64,000 bases of DNA from Kitasatospora sp. DSM 101779 (lineage in GTDB: Bacteria > Actinomycetota > Actinomycetes > Streptomycetales > Streptomycetaceae), in assembly GCF_025655475.1 (NCBI RefSeq), contig NZ_JAHTIK010000001.1, positions 2,348,578 through 2,412,577 of the forward strand. Direction: 5' to 3'. The notes under the pieces are model-generated. The model was given only the letters and a program-made list of their open reading frames with translations. It did no database searches and was not told where the DNA came from. A program made the translations under genes and the position numbers. This document shows, piece by piece, positions 52,255-60,163 of the stretch (its first letter is position 1; the number at the start of each line of letters is the position of its first letter).

Positions 52255-53341
52255 GCACCCCGCCGATGATGTTATCGAGGTATCACTTTTTGGCCCCGGC
52301 AAGGGCGAGTCAATTGTGGTACATCTGGGCGCCCGTAGATGGTTGGTCGTAGACTCCTGTCGCGACCAACGAACAAAAGAAGTAGCGGCCCTTACGTATC
52401 TTCGAGGCGTAGGTGTAGATCTTGTTAGCGAAGTTTACGCGGTTGTGGCGACTCACGCCCACGACGATCACTTTGCCGGGATTGCAGAGATAGTTGAAGC
52501 TTGCACTTCGGCCGTTATAGTGACATCCCAGGCTTTGATGAGTCGGGAGTTTCTCGCTCTCGTTGAAGCCGATCGCGAGATTGCGGGACTCACCAATACG
52601 TCTGCATATCGCGAATACAGGCGCATCTTTGAACTTGCCGAGGCGCGCAGGGACCAGGCGAGCGGGAGAAAGCCTCTGCGTCTCGCCGGCGAGGGAAAGT
52701 CGCTCCTAACCCTACCGGCCTCGCCTGGAGTCTCGCTGGCTACCGTCACAGCCCTGTCTCCATCCGACGAAGCTGTGACAAAAGCGAACGAAATCCTCGC
52801 AAAGAATCATTTGCACGCAATGGGGGAGCGAACGCATCGTTCGGAATTTGACCCAAATGAAGCATCCATTGCGCTCTGGGTAAACTCGGGCGCCATTAAT
52901 ATCCTTCTCGGCGCAGACTTGCTCTCTGGCCCATCAGGCTGCGGATGGGGGGGTGTTCTGCATTATTTCAGCCAGGCAGAGTCTGCGACGCTCTACAAGG
53001 CGGCGCATCATGGTTCCAGCACATCGCATCACGATGGCTTGTGGACCACTCTCTTGGCGAAAGATCCAGTCGTGCTCATTGCTCCTTTTCGGCGAGGCAA
53101 CGTGATCCTGCCGAAGGATAGCGATGTCGACTACTTCAAGTCCCACACAGATAGCGTCTGGACTACCTCGCCGCGCCCGCCAACCCCCAGCACCTCGTTC
53201 AAGAAGCAGGCTGCAAAGCTTGGCAGACTTGCTCAAAACCCGCGCGACCTGTCCGGTATGGTCGGGCACCTTCGAGCACGCATCCCCGCAAGTGGAGGCA
53301 CCTGGAAGATCGATACCTTTCCGCCGGCCATACGGCTTTAA
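52235..53341 (+). CDS. Metallo-beta-lactamase-fold protein (ComEC-type MBL), 368 aa
   Basis: The start is TTG at 52235 (site GGAG), overlapping the previous gene by 20 bp, which implies coupled translation. The MBL metal motif is complete: HAHDDH at residues 74-79, then a later Asp in LGADLL and the His-rich KAAHHGSSTSHHD. The opening LFGPGKGESIVVHLGARRW and the HHGS box match the ComEC/Rec2-type branch, here soluble and without the membrane part. Members act as nucleases or hydrolases of nucleotides; the substrate here is unknown. It may be the effector of the three-gene set. Confidence 0.8.
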   Translation: MSTFSTEHPADDVIEVSLFGPGKGESIVVHLGARRWLVVDSCRDQRTKEVAALTYLRGVGVDLVSEVYAVVATHAHDDHFAGIAEIVEACTSAVIVTSQALMSREFLALVEADREIAGLTNTSAYREYRRIFELAEARRDQASGRKPLRLAGEGKSLLTLPASPGVSLATVTALSPSDEAVTKANEILAKNHLHAMGERTHRSEFDPNEASIALWVNSGAINILLGADLLSGPSGCGWGGVLHYFSQAESATLYKAAHHGSSTSHHDGLWTTLLAKDPVVLIAPFRRGNVILPKDSDVDYFKSHTDSVWTTSPRPPTPSTSFKKQAAKLGRLAQNPRDLSGMVGHLRARIPASGGTWKIDTFPPAIRL

Positions 53342-53597
53342 TGTGTTTCACCACTGGCGCCGGATTTCACGAACACGAAAGAACCGGCTCTGAAGCGCTC
53401 AGCCAACCGATGTGGGCATCGCTTCTGCAGTACTGACAAGTACGCCGCGGTGCGTGGATGATCTGCTGGCCAGGCCCCTAATCTGCAGTGCCATCGTGAT
53501 CACCACACGTCGGCCATACTGACCAGGCCTCGATGGTGGCTCTGTTCTAAGGCATCCTTCATCGTGGCTGAAGGCACAGGACGAGGAGAGGTGGCCA

Positions 53598-54053
53598 GTG
53601 AGCGAGCGCAGTCCGCGCGGTACATACCTACAGATCGCCGAAGCACTGCGTGCCGAGATCGGCGACGGTTCCGGAGCGATCGCGCTGCCATCCGAAGCTG
53701 AGCTGATGGCCCGGTACGGCGTGGCCCGCAGCACCGTCGGGCGTGCGCTCAAGGTTCTGACGGACGAGGGTCTGATCCGCTCTCGGCAGGGTGCCCGCCG
53801 GACCGTCGCAGCCACGGAAGCGATGCCCACTGTCTACGACCGGATTGCGGGCGTTATCGCCGAGGAAGGCCTGGCGCCGGGCGATGGATTCCCCTCGGAG
53901 AGCGACCTCTGCAGCCTGACCGGTGCGTCGCGGGGCACCGTACGCCGTGCGCTGGCACAGCTTGAAGGCGCCGGCGTGCTGGAGGTGCGGCAAGGCAAGG
54001 GGCGCTTTGTCCGCGCGATGCCCGACCGAGCCATCGCACCAACCACCTCCTAG
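53598..54053 (+). CDS. GntR-type regulator with two tandem winged helices, 151 aa
   Basis: The GTG follows GGAGAGG. Residues ~8-70 (TYLQIAEALRAEIGDG, ARSTVGRALKVLTDEG) and ~76-146 (VYDRIAGVIAEEGLAPG, SRGTVRRALAQLEGAG) are each a complete GntR HTH. There is no effector-binding domain. GntR proteins such as KorSA repress transfer genes in pSAM2-type AICEs, and this gene sits at the border between cargo and transfer core, so it is a candidate KorSA-like repressor with a duplicated reader head. Confidence 0.78.
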   Translation: MSERSPRGTYLQIAEALRAEIGDGSGAIALPSEAELMARYGVARSTVGRALKVLTDEGLIRSRQGARRTVAATEAMPTVYDRIAGVIAEEGLAPGDGFPSESDLCSLTGASRGTVRRALAQLEGAGVLEVRQGKGRFVRAMPDRAIAPTTS

Positions 54054-54067
54054 GAACGGACGCCACG

Positions 54068-54616
54068 GTGTGGGCCTACAACCTCGCTGAAGCACTTCTC
54101 TCCAACGACCTTCCCCGCCGCTGGGCCCACTCCCAGGGAGTGGCCGGCCGGGCTCGCGCGCTGGCGCCGATCCTCGGACCGGACGCCGAGCTACTCGAAG
54201 CCGCCGCCGTACTGCACGATGTCGGGTACTCCCCTCGCATCACCAACACCGGCTTTCACCCTCTCGACGGCGCTCGGTTCCTTCGCAACGTGGAGCGGGT
54301 AGACGAGCGGATCGTACGGCTCGTCGCTCACCATTCCTGCGCGTTGTTGGAGGCGGAGGAACGAGGCCTGCGCGAGGAGCTGGAAACCGAGTTCCCGATG
54401 GAGGAGCCCGGGCTGGTCGATGCGCTGATCTACTGCGACATGACCACCACCCCGGACGGCACGTCCACCACGACGCCGGCAAGGATCGCCGAAATCGTGG
54501 GCCGGTACGGGCCAGACAGCATCGTCGGGCGGTTCATCCGCCGGGCGGAACCGGAGATCCACGCGGCGGCTCAGCGTGTGGAGCGCAGGCTGACGCTGGC
54601 TGACCCCGCGGCCTAG
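54068..54616 (+). CDS. HD-domain phosphohydrolase, 182 aa
   Basis: The GTG lies 14 bp after the GntR stop. The HD motif is LHDVGY at residue ~49, preceded by RWAHSQGVAGRARAL (first His) and followed by LVAHHSCALLE, completing the metal pattern. The substrate could be a nucleotide or phosphorylated metabolite. It forms a pair with the GntR gene. Its end overlaps the convergent Nudix gene by 4 bp. Confidence 0.82.
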   Translation: MWAYNLAEALLSNDLPRRWAHSQGVAGRARALAPILGPDAELLEAAAVLHDVGYSPRITNTGFHPLDGARFLRNVERVDERIVRLVAHHSCALLEAEERGLREELETEFPMEEPGLVDALIYCDMTTTPDGTSTTTPARIAEIVGRYGPDSIVGRFIRRAEPEIHAAAQRVERRLTLADPAA

Positions 54617-55086
54617 CCGATGTACGGCTGAACGCGATCCGGGTCGAGCGCGTGCTGGATCCGGAGCCGCATGGACGGATGAATGTCGAGGTCGTCGAGG
54701 TTCGCCGGGTCCACCCAGCGGACCTCTTTCGACTCCTCGCTCGTCCGAAGGTGCCCGCCGATCAGCCTTGCCCGGAAGCAAATGGAGAACTGCTGCCGGA
54801 CCTCACCGTCGTCGTATGCCATGAGGTGCCCCGGATCGGTGTAGAGCCCGGTGACCGTCACGACTTCGACGTCGACGCCAGTCTCCTCACGTACCTCGCG
54901 CACCACCGTGTCGGCGACGAACTCGCCGATGTCGTGGCCACCACCGGGGAGCGCCCACAGCCCATTGTCCGTCTTGTGGATCAGCAGCACCCGTCCGGCA
55001 TCGTCTTGGACGACGGCGACAACCGACGGGACCACCGAGTTTGCGGCCGGCGCGTTGGGGTCGTTGATGTAGTCGATCCGGCTCAT
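54613..55086 (-). CDS. Nudix hydrolase, 157 aa
   Basis: The Nudix box is clear: GGGHDIGE at ~49 then VVREVREETGV at ~61-71, matching GX5EX7REUXEEXGU. Nudix enzymes hydrolyse nucleoside diphosphate derivatives. In pSAM2 the Nudix-bearing Pif protein gives transfer immunity, so a similar role here is possible but only by context. The ATG overlaps the stop of the XRE gene (ATGA). Confidence 0.85.
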   Translation of the reverse strand: MSRIDYINDPNAPAANSVVPSVVAVVQDDAGRVLLIHKTDNGLWALPGGGHDIGEFVADTVVREVREETGVDVEVVTVTGLYTDPGHLMAYDDGEVRQQFSICFRARLIGGHLRTSEESKEVRWVDPANLDDLDIHPSMRLRIQHALDPDRVQPYIG

Positions 55087-55853
55087 GCCGCCTCGCCTTC
55101 CAGCCTCGGGGAAGTAATCCTCCGGGAACTCTCCCAGATCCGCTCGATGCTCTCCGCGTACGTGCTGAACAGCTCGCCGCCGGGCACCTGGGAGAGGTGC
55201 AACACGGGCGCCAGGTACGCCCCAACGCCGTGGACGTGGCCGTTGACGAGCATCTCGTCATCGGCTCGGTAGAGCGAGTTGTAGAGCGTGGTCGAGTGGA
55301 GACGGAACTCCACTCCGGGCACGTTGAAGATCGGCGCGTAGTTTGCCAGCGCGTTGCGAATCTTCCCGGCCATTGCCGGGCCGATCCCTTCGTCCTCACC
55401 GCGCTGCGCGACCTGGGGTGAGTCCGGCTCGCCAAGCATCATCCGGATAGGCACGCCTGCGTTCGCCTTCTCCCTGATCAGGCGGAAGAAGATCGGGTCT
55501 TCGGAGAGCCAGAAGCTCGCATAGACGACCAGGTCGAAGTTCTGGGAGGCGCCCGAGTAGAGCGTGGTCCACAACTCCTTTGGCACCACGGCACGGTGTG
55601 GGTAGAGCCTGACCAGCTCGGCGCGACCTGCCTCAGCCGTCTGGCTGGTGGTCTGCTCGTCCGACCAGAGGTCCGACAGGTCACGTTGTAGGAGGTTCGC
55701 GAGGGCGTACTGAAAGCGCCGGTACGGCCTGCGCTGGTCCTTGGCCTCGACCCATCGCTCTACTGTTCGCGCGCTGACGCCGAGACGCTCTGCGATCTGC
55801 TCGGCCGTCAGGCCGCTTGCCAGGATCGCTCCTCGGAGCCGCTCATTGGCCAT
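55083..55853 (-). CDS. XRE-type regulator with a PLD-like C-terminal domain (DUF5919-like), 256 aa
   Basis: The ATG follows GGGGAGGGCGAC. Residues ~5-60 form an XRE HTH (LTAEQIAERLGVSARTVERW). Residues ~100-250 resemble a phospholipase-D-like sensor without the catalytic HKD motif (FDLVVYASFWLSEDPIFFRL, NYAPIFNVPGVEFRLH). It forms a coupled pair with the Nudix gene and diverges from the transfer genes, so it may sense a ligand and control transfer or immunity. The 705-bp gap upstream holds palindromes that could be its operators. Confidence 0.78.
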   Translation of the reverse strand: MANERLRGAILASGLTAEQIAERLGVSARTVERWVEAKDQRRPYRRFQYALANLLQRDLSDLWSDEQTTSQTAEAGRAELVRLYPHRAVVPKELWTTLYSGASQNFDLVVYASFWLSEDPIFFRLIREKANAGVPIRMMLGEPDSPQVAQRGEDEGIGPAMAGKIRNALANYAPIFNVPGVEFRLHSTTLYNSLYRADDEMLVNGHVHGVGAYLAPVLHLSQVPGGELFSTYAESIERIWESSRRITSPRLEGEAA

Positions 55854-55950
55854 GTCGCCCTCCCCTGGACGATGCGGTGGCACTTGGACGATGCGGGACG
55901 ACTTGACCGTAGCGAAGCCAGCCTGAGGCCGTCCACTGGCGCCGTATCTC

Positions 55951-55958
55951 GACATGTC
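55951..55958. promoter_or_regulatory. Palindrome GACATGTC
   Basis: 8-bp perfect palindrome ~98 bp upstream of the XRE gene. It shares ACATG with the larger palindrome at 56055. Candidate operator half. Confidence 0.35.
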
Positions 55959-56054
55959 CCTACGTACGAATCTAGTGATGCGCAGTCGGGGCGGCCCTCC
56001 GACAAGAACAACGAAGGACTTGACGGAGCGTCTGTCCATCGCCATCGTAAGAGG

Positions 56055-56067
56055 CATGTTCAACATG
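56055..56067. promoter_or_regulatory. Palindrome CATGTT-C-AACATG
   Basis: Perfect 6-bp arms around one base. A further CATG lies at 56076-56079. Spacing and symmetry fit a dimeric HTH repressor such as the XRE or GntR protein encoded nearby. Confidence 0.45.
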
Positions 56068-56558
56068 TCTCGCATGGCGAGGCTGGCGAACTGACAGCCC
56101 TTCTTTGGGCTGCTCTGAACTGCGTCAACGCCCCATACGGGGTGCGCGCCAGTCGCCTGAACGGGTCTGGCGAGAGCTGAGGCGGGGGACGCTGCAATCC
56201 CCGTAAAGGCCAGGTAACAGGGGTGTTGGCCCCGACTGGCGAGGTGGCCCGGTGACCGCGAGCAACGGCCGGAGGGTGGGGGCGTGGCCCCCCTTGCAGT
56301 GCGAATTCCTTGCTCATCCGACAGAGGAGCTCCAGATGGACCGGATCATCCGCGAGTCACCGTAGGTCGCTCGCTGTGCCGTTGGCCGGTGAGATATCGA
56401 CCAGCGCTCACGGTGCCCGGCGTGCATCGCTTCAGCGGTGGCACCTCGGGTTCCGCGGTCGCTCGTCGAGCGTCCGATCCGCACCTCACTACGGCTGCGA
56501 CCCCGGTGCTGACACACCGGGGCCGCTCAGGGCCGTCCCGAGTGAAGGAACACGACCC

Positions 56559-56801
56559 GTGCGATTGATTGTTGCAGGCCAGGAGGCCGTCACGGCCTCC
56601 GAGTTCGCCGAGCTGGCCTTCGGCATCGACGTGGAGCTGTTCACCGGCGCCACCGACGAGACGCCCGCCGACTCGGCGATCCGCCTCGACGTGGCCCGGG
56701 ACGTGCTGCGCGACCTGGCCCCGGAGCCGGCCCGCTACGCGAAGGCGCTGATGCGCACCGCGGAGCGCCGCCGGGTCCAGGTGTGGAAGGCGGCCGCGTG
56801 A
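56559..56801 (+). CDS. Small AICE protein, 80 aa
   Basis: The GTG follows AAGGAAC. The product is a small helical acidic protein (MRLIVAGQEAVTASEFAELA, DSAIRLDVARDVLRDLAPEP). Its TGA overlaps the ATG of the WhiB gene (TGATG-type overlap), so it is the first gene of the transfer operon. Proteins of this size in the same place are common in Streptomyces AICEs, but no function is known. Confidence 0.65.
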   Translation: MRLIVAGQEAVTASEFAELAFGIDVELFTGATDETPADSAIRLDVARDVLRDLAPEPARYAKALMRTAERRRVQVWKAAA

Positions 56802-57169
56802 TGACCCGTTTCGTGCGCCGCGGCATCCGCGGCACCGCCCGACCGCACCTGACCGCCCGTCCGACCGGCCCCGCGCCGGTCGTGGTGGTGGCGCCGACCG
56901 CGGGCAACCTGCCCGGCGCCGCGTGCACCACCGCGGACCCGGACCTATTCTTCCCCGACCACGACACCGACCCGGACGGCGCCGCGTTCGCCGAGCGCCG
57001 CACCAAGGACATCTGCGCCGCCTGCTCGGTGCGCGCGGCCTGCCTGGACACGGCGATCGCCCGCAAGGAGCGGCACGGCATCTTCGGCGGCCTCAACCCC
57101 GCCCAGCGCGCCCGCCACGCCGCCACCCTGGCCAAGCGCGCCCAGCGCGCGAGGACGGTGGTGGCGTGA
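56801..57169 (+). CDS. WhiB-like iron-sulfur protein, 122 aa
   Basis: The four cluster-binding Cys residues are present: GAACTT (one), then DICAACSVRAACLD (three), followed by GIFGGLNPAQR, the family's GVWGG-type turn. An Arg-rich C-terminal helix for DNA binding follows. WhiB proteins bind a [4Fe-4S] cluster and regulate transcription with sigma factors. Element-borne copies may adjust transfer to the cell state. It is overlapped on both sides by small genes. Confidence 0.85.
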   Translation: MTRFVRRGIRGTARPHLTARPTGPAPVVVVAPTAGNLPGAACTTADPDLFFPDHDTDPDGAAFAERRTKDICAACSVRAACLDTAIARKERHGIFGGLNPAQRARHAATLAKRAQRARTVVA

Positions 57170-57324
57170 TGGACAGCGACTTCCACGCAGACGAGGCCCT
57201 GCGCCGGGTCCGCGAACACGCCGCTCGGCTCACCGCCCGGATCGACCGCCACGCCGCCCGGCTGGAGGCCGAGCACAACCGAGACCGCACCGCCGCCACC
57301 GCGGCAGCCGGGGGTGCGCGGTGA
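57169..57324 (+). CDS. Small charged helical protein, 51 aa
   Basis: The ATG overlaps the WhiB stop, and its stop overlaps the SpdB-like start. The whole protein is one amphipathic helix rich in Arg, Ala and Glu (RVREHAARLTARIDRHAARL), which suggests a coiled coil. No function is known. Confidence 0.6.
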   Translation: MDSDFHADEALRRVREHAARLTARIDRHAARLEAEHNRDRTAATAAAGGAR

Positions 57325-58115
57325 GGCACACGCGGATGGACTTCCTGGCCTGGCTGGCCATGGGCGCCGCCGTGGTCGTCTCCGCGCACGGCGAGTGGGT
57401 GCTGGCCGTCCAGTGCGGCTTCCACCCGCTGGTCGCGGCCGGCCTGCCGCTCGCCCTGGACACCTACGCCATCCGCGCCCTGCGAGCCGGACGGGAGGTG
57501 TTCCTGCCCGTCCTCGGGATGATCGCCACCAACGCCGCCGCACACCTGCTCGGCGCCCAGGTGCTCCACCCCGGCTGGCAACTGATCGTCCTGGTGTCCG
57601 CCATCGCACCCCTGGTGCTGTGGCGCGTCCACGTCCTCCACGCCGCCGACACCACGACCCGGCAACCCGCCCCGGCCCCGGTCGAGCCGTCCGTACCCGC
57701 GGCCGTACCCGCCGTACCCGAGGCGTACCCGGCGCCCGTATCCGCGCCGGCGGCGGAATCGGAGCCGGAGCCCGCGGCGGCGGTTGAGCCGGTGCGGGAG
57801 TTGGCGTTCATGCCGCTCCCGACCCGCCCCACCCTCCCGTTCGCAGAGTCGGAAGTGCGTCCACAGGGTGTGGACGAGCAGACCCCCGACCCTGCCGAGT
57901 ACACCGCCGATGGGGCCGATGACCTGCGGGACGGCCCGTCCGGGTGGGACGAGCTGGCGCCGGCCGCGGCCGCCGAGTTCGCCAGCCTGCTCGCCCGCGG
58001 CGACGTGCCGTCGGTGCGCACCCTGCGTGCCGAGTACGGCATCGGCCAGACCCGCGCCCAGCGGGTACAGGCCGCCCTCCGCTCCCTCACCGCCGTCGAC
58101 CGCGTCCCCGCCTGA
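57321..58115 (+). CDS. SpdB-like spread protein (DUF2637), 264 aa
   Basis: The GTG overlaps the upstream stop. Four hydrophobic segments between residues ~6 and 105 (MDFLAWLAMGAAVVVSAHGE, LPLALDTYAIRALRAGRE) match the DUF2637 membrane part of Streptomyces SpdB proteins. The C-terminal ~45 residues (LLARGDVPSVRTLRAEYGIG, QTRAQRVQAAL) form an HTH-like unit. SpdB proteins help spread the element from the entry point along the mycelium. The middle is Pro/Ala-rich. Confidence 0.8.
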   Translation: MRHTRMDFLAWLAMGAAVVVSAHGEWVLAVQCGFHPLVAAGLPLALDTYAIRALRAGREVFLPVLGMIATNAAAHLLGAQVLHPGWQLIVLVSAIAPLVLWRVHVLHAADTTTRQPAPAPVEPSVPAAVPAVPEAYPAPVSAPAAESEPEPAAAVEPVRELAFMPLPTRPTLPFAESEVRPQGVDEQTPDPAEYTADGADDLRDGPSGWDELAPAAAAEFASLLARGDVPSVRTLRAEYGIGQTRAQRVQAALRSLTAVDRVPA

Positions 58116-58263
58116 CCTGGCCGCGGCCCCGACCTTCGCCCGGCCGCGGTACGCCGCATGGCCTGCGTACCTGCCCGACCCGCGTACGGCGGGTACGCCC
58201 GCCCGGCCCGTACCCGCGGCCGCACTTCCCGGCTTCCCTCTTCGACCCGACGGAGCATCCACC

Positions 58264-58503
58264 GTGCCCGAGAACACCACCCCCGCCGCCGCGCAGCCCG
58301 TTCTCCACTCCTGGCTGATCACCCTTCAGTTCAGGATCGGCGGGGGCTTCGGCGTCCTCACCACCGAGGGCACCATCCCCCTCGGCCCCGGAGCCAGCCG
58401 CACCGGCGCCTACCGCAACATCCGCGCCGAGCTCACCCGGCAGAACCCCGACCTGGAGCAGGCCAACGTCCTGTTCTTCTCGCTCGACCCCGACCGGCTC
58501 TGA
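58264..58503 (+). CDS. Small conserved AICE protein, 79 aa
   Basis: The GTG at 58264 gives MPENTTPAAAQPVLHSWLIT. After a short leader the protein is a compact alpha/beta unit (GTIPLGPGASRTGAYRNIRA, NVLFFSLDPDRL). Proteins of this shape recur next to spd and tra genes in Streptomyces elements; function unknown. It starts 148 bp after the SpdB-like stop. Confidence 0.7.
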   Translation: MPENTTPAAAQPVLHSWLITLQFRIGGGFGVLTTEGTIPLGPGASRTGAYRNIRAELTRQNPDLEQANVLFFSLDPDRL

Positions 58504-58520
58504 CCTTGAGGGAGACCGAC

Positions 58521-60071
58521 GTGTCCGACACCACCACGACCGTGGTCGAGGTCGCCCCGGCGCCCCCGACCACCACACCCACCGCCGCCGACAAGCCCAC
58601 CAAAACCACCGCAGCCCCGGCCGCGGCGGTGCCGGGGCTGCCGCTGGCGGTGGCCGCCGTAAATACCGCGGGCGGCCTCACCGCCGGGGCCCTCGCCCTC
58701 GGCGGCCCCGCCACCCTCGCCACCACCGGTGTCGTCGCCGGAGCGGCGGCGGTCGGCGCCCTGGCCCGGCGCGCCCGCGCCAACCGGGCCCGCACCCGGC
58801 AGGCCGCCACCCTGCACCACACCCCGCGGCAGGCCGCCGGACACCGCACGGCGTCCCGGCCAGCGCCGCTCGGCTCCGTCCCGCAGGCCCGCCGCACCGG
58901 CAGTGCCGCTAGCGGGACCAGTGGCGCCCGGAGCGGCCGTGCCGCTGTCGGCGGCGGGGCGGCCCCGGCACGGAGTCAGACCAGGGCCCGCGCCCACCGC
59001 GCCACCGCCACGCCGGGCGTGACGGCCTCTCGGCACCGTCCGGCTCCGGCCAGCACGGGTCGGGGGTCGTCGGGTCCGGCGTTCACCCTGGCCAAGGCCG
59101 CCCGGACCGCCACCCGCGGCGGCACCGGGGCCGGTGCGACGGGGCGGTGGCCTCTTCCATCCCCGCAGCGCACCGCGAAGACCGAGGCGAGGACGGCCCG
59201 GAACCTGGCCAAGGGCCACGCGAAGGCGATGCGCAGGGCCGGGATCGACCCCGCCACCGGCGCCGCCACCCGCCCCGCCAGGCCCGGCAAGGGCTCGGCC
59301 GAGGCGCGGGCGGCGACGCCGGAGCAGGCGAAGAAGCTGCGGCGCTCCGCGTGGCGGTACCGGGCTCGGATGACCGCCGCCGGGCTGGCCACCGGCCTGG
59401 TCGGCGCCGCCTCGGTCGCGGCGTTCAACTGGCGCCACCCCGGCCGCGTGTCCTCGCACATGCGCCGCACCTGGCAGCGCCTCGCAACCCGCGCCCGCGC
59501 GGTCCGCGAGGCGCGTGACGCCGCCATCCTTGGCGGCGCCGCCGGGACCCCGGACGCCTCCGCGGTGCCGGTCCCGGCGGAGAGCGTCCAGCAGCCCGGC
59601 ACCGCTTCGGCCGCTTCGGCTCTTAAGAGCAGGACCGCCCCCGCCCTGGCCGGGCGGTTGGCGGCCCGGATCAGCATCGGCAAGCCCACCGTCCAGGAGG
59701 CCACCGTGTCCGACCAGCAGTCCGTCCCCACCTTCTCCCTGTCGTCCGCGGCGGACGTGATGCTCCAGGCCGCGTCCACGTTCGACCCCGAGCACATGAC
59801 CGAGTTCGGCGTCCTCGCCGACGACCTCCCGGTCGCGTTCGCCACCATCCAGGAGGTCCTGCGCGTCCTCGCGGAGCAGGGCCGCGAGAGCCTGCCGCTC
59901 GACCCCGTCGTCTCCGAGGAGATCGCGCAGGGCTACCAGGCCATGGGCCGCGTGGTCTCCGCGCTGGAGAACGTCGCCCCGGTCTTCCGGCAGGCCCACG
60001 CGGACGACCTGGAGCGCAACGAGAACCCGCGCAACGGCCTGGACGCCGAGCGCAAGTGGAACGTCCAGTAA
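58521..60071 (+). CDS. Spd-like transfer-associated protein, 516 aa
   Basis: The GTG is 6 nt after GGGAGA. Residues 40-70 hold two hydrophobic segments (AVPGLPLAVAAVNTAGGLTA, AGALALGGPATLATTGV). A long Arg/Ala-rich basic region (~75-270) follows that could bind DNA, then another hydrophobic stretch near 280. The C-terminal ~130 residues are an acidic helical domain (VMLQAASTFDPEHMTEFGVL, YQAMGRVVSALENVAPVFRQ) typical of proteins beside the FtsK-like Tra in these elements. It probably supports plasmid-like spread. The exact role is unknown. Confidence 0.65.
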   Translation: MSDTTTTVVEVAPAPPTTTPTAADKPTKTTAAPAAAVPGLPLAVAAVNTAGGLTAGALALGGPATLATTGVVAGAAAVGALARRARANRARTRQAATLHHTPRQAAGHRTASRPAPLGSVPQARRTGSAASGTSGARSGRAAVGGGAAPARSQTRARAHRATATPGVTASRHRPAPASTGRGSSGPAFTLAKAARTATRGGTGAGATGRWPLPSPQRTAKTEARTARNLAKGHAKAMRRAGIDPATGAATRPARPGKGSAEARAATPEQAKKLRRSAWRYRARMTAAGLATGLVGAASVAAFNWRHPGRVSSHMRRTWQRLATRARAVREARDAAILGGAAGTPDASAVPVPAESVQQPGTASAASALKSRTAPALAGRLAARISIGKPTVQEATVSDQQSVPTFSLSSAADVMLQAASTFDPEHMTEFGVLADDLPVAFATIQEVLRVLAEQGRESLPLDPVVSEEIAQGYQAMGRVVSALENVAPVFRQAHADDLERNENPRNGLDAERKWNVQ

Positions 60072-60101
60072 CCCCAACCCTTCCCCGCACTACCAACGCC
60101 C

Positions 60102-60141
60102 CGGCCGGGCCGCCCACATCACCGTGTGGGCGGCCCGGCCG
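60102..60141. terminator. Strong hairpin just before the tra ribosome site
   Basis: The 17-bp arms 60102-60118 and 60125-60141 are perfect reverse complements with a 6-nt loop. It ends 9 bp before the GGAGG of tra. It may terminate spd transcription and thereby control how much tra message is made. Confidence 0.8.
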
Positions 60142-60163
60142 CTTCCCGCGGAGGAACCGCCCC

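Larger units (their letters stand above)
55854..56558. promoter_or_regulatory. Divergent control region before the transfer genes, 705 bp
   Basis: It separates the XRE gene (minus) from the transfer operon (plus). It contains the palindromes GACATGTC at 55951-55958 and CATGTT-C-AACATG at 56055-56067, which share the ACATG core, and a small hairpin cagccc/gggctg at 56094-56111. A TTGACG box near 56018 could be a -35. No gene is supported. Confidence 0.5.

Noticed and set aside
56310..56558. A longer start for the first small transfer gene
   Set aside because: The extra codons are low in order and the GTG at 56559 has a proper AAGGAA site at the right distance.
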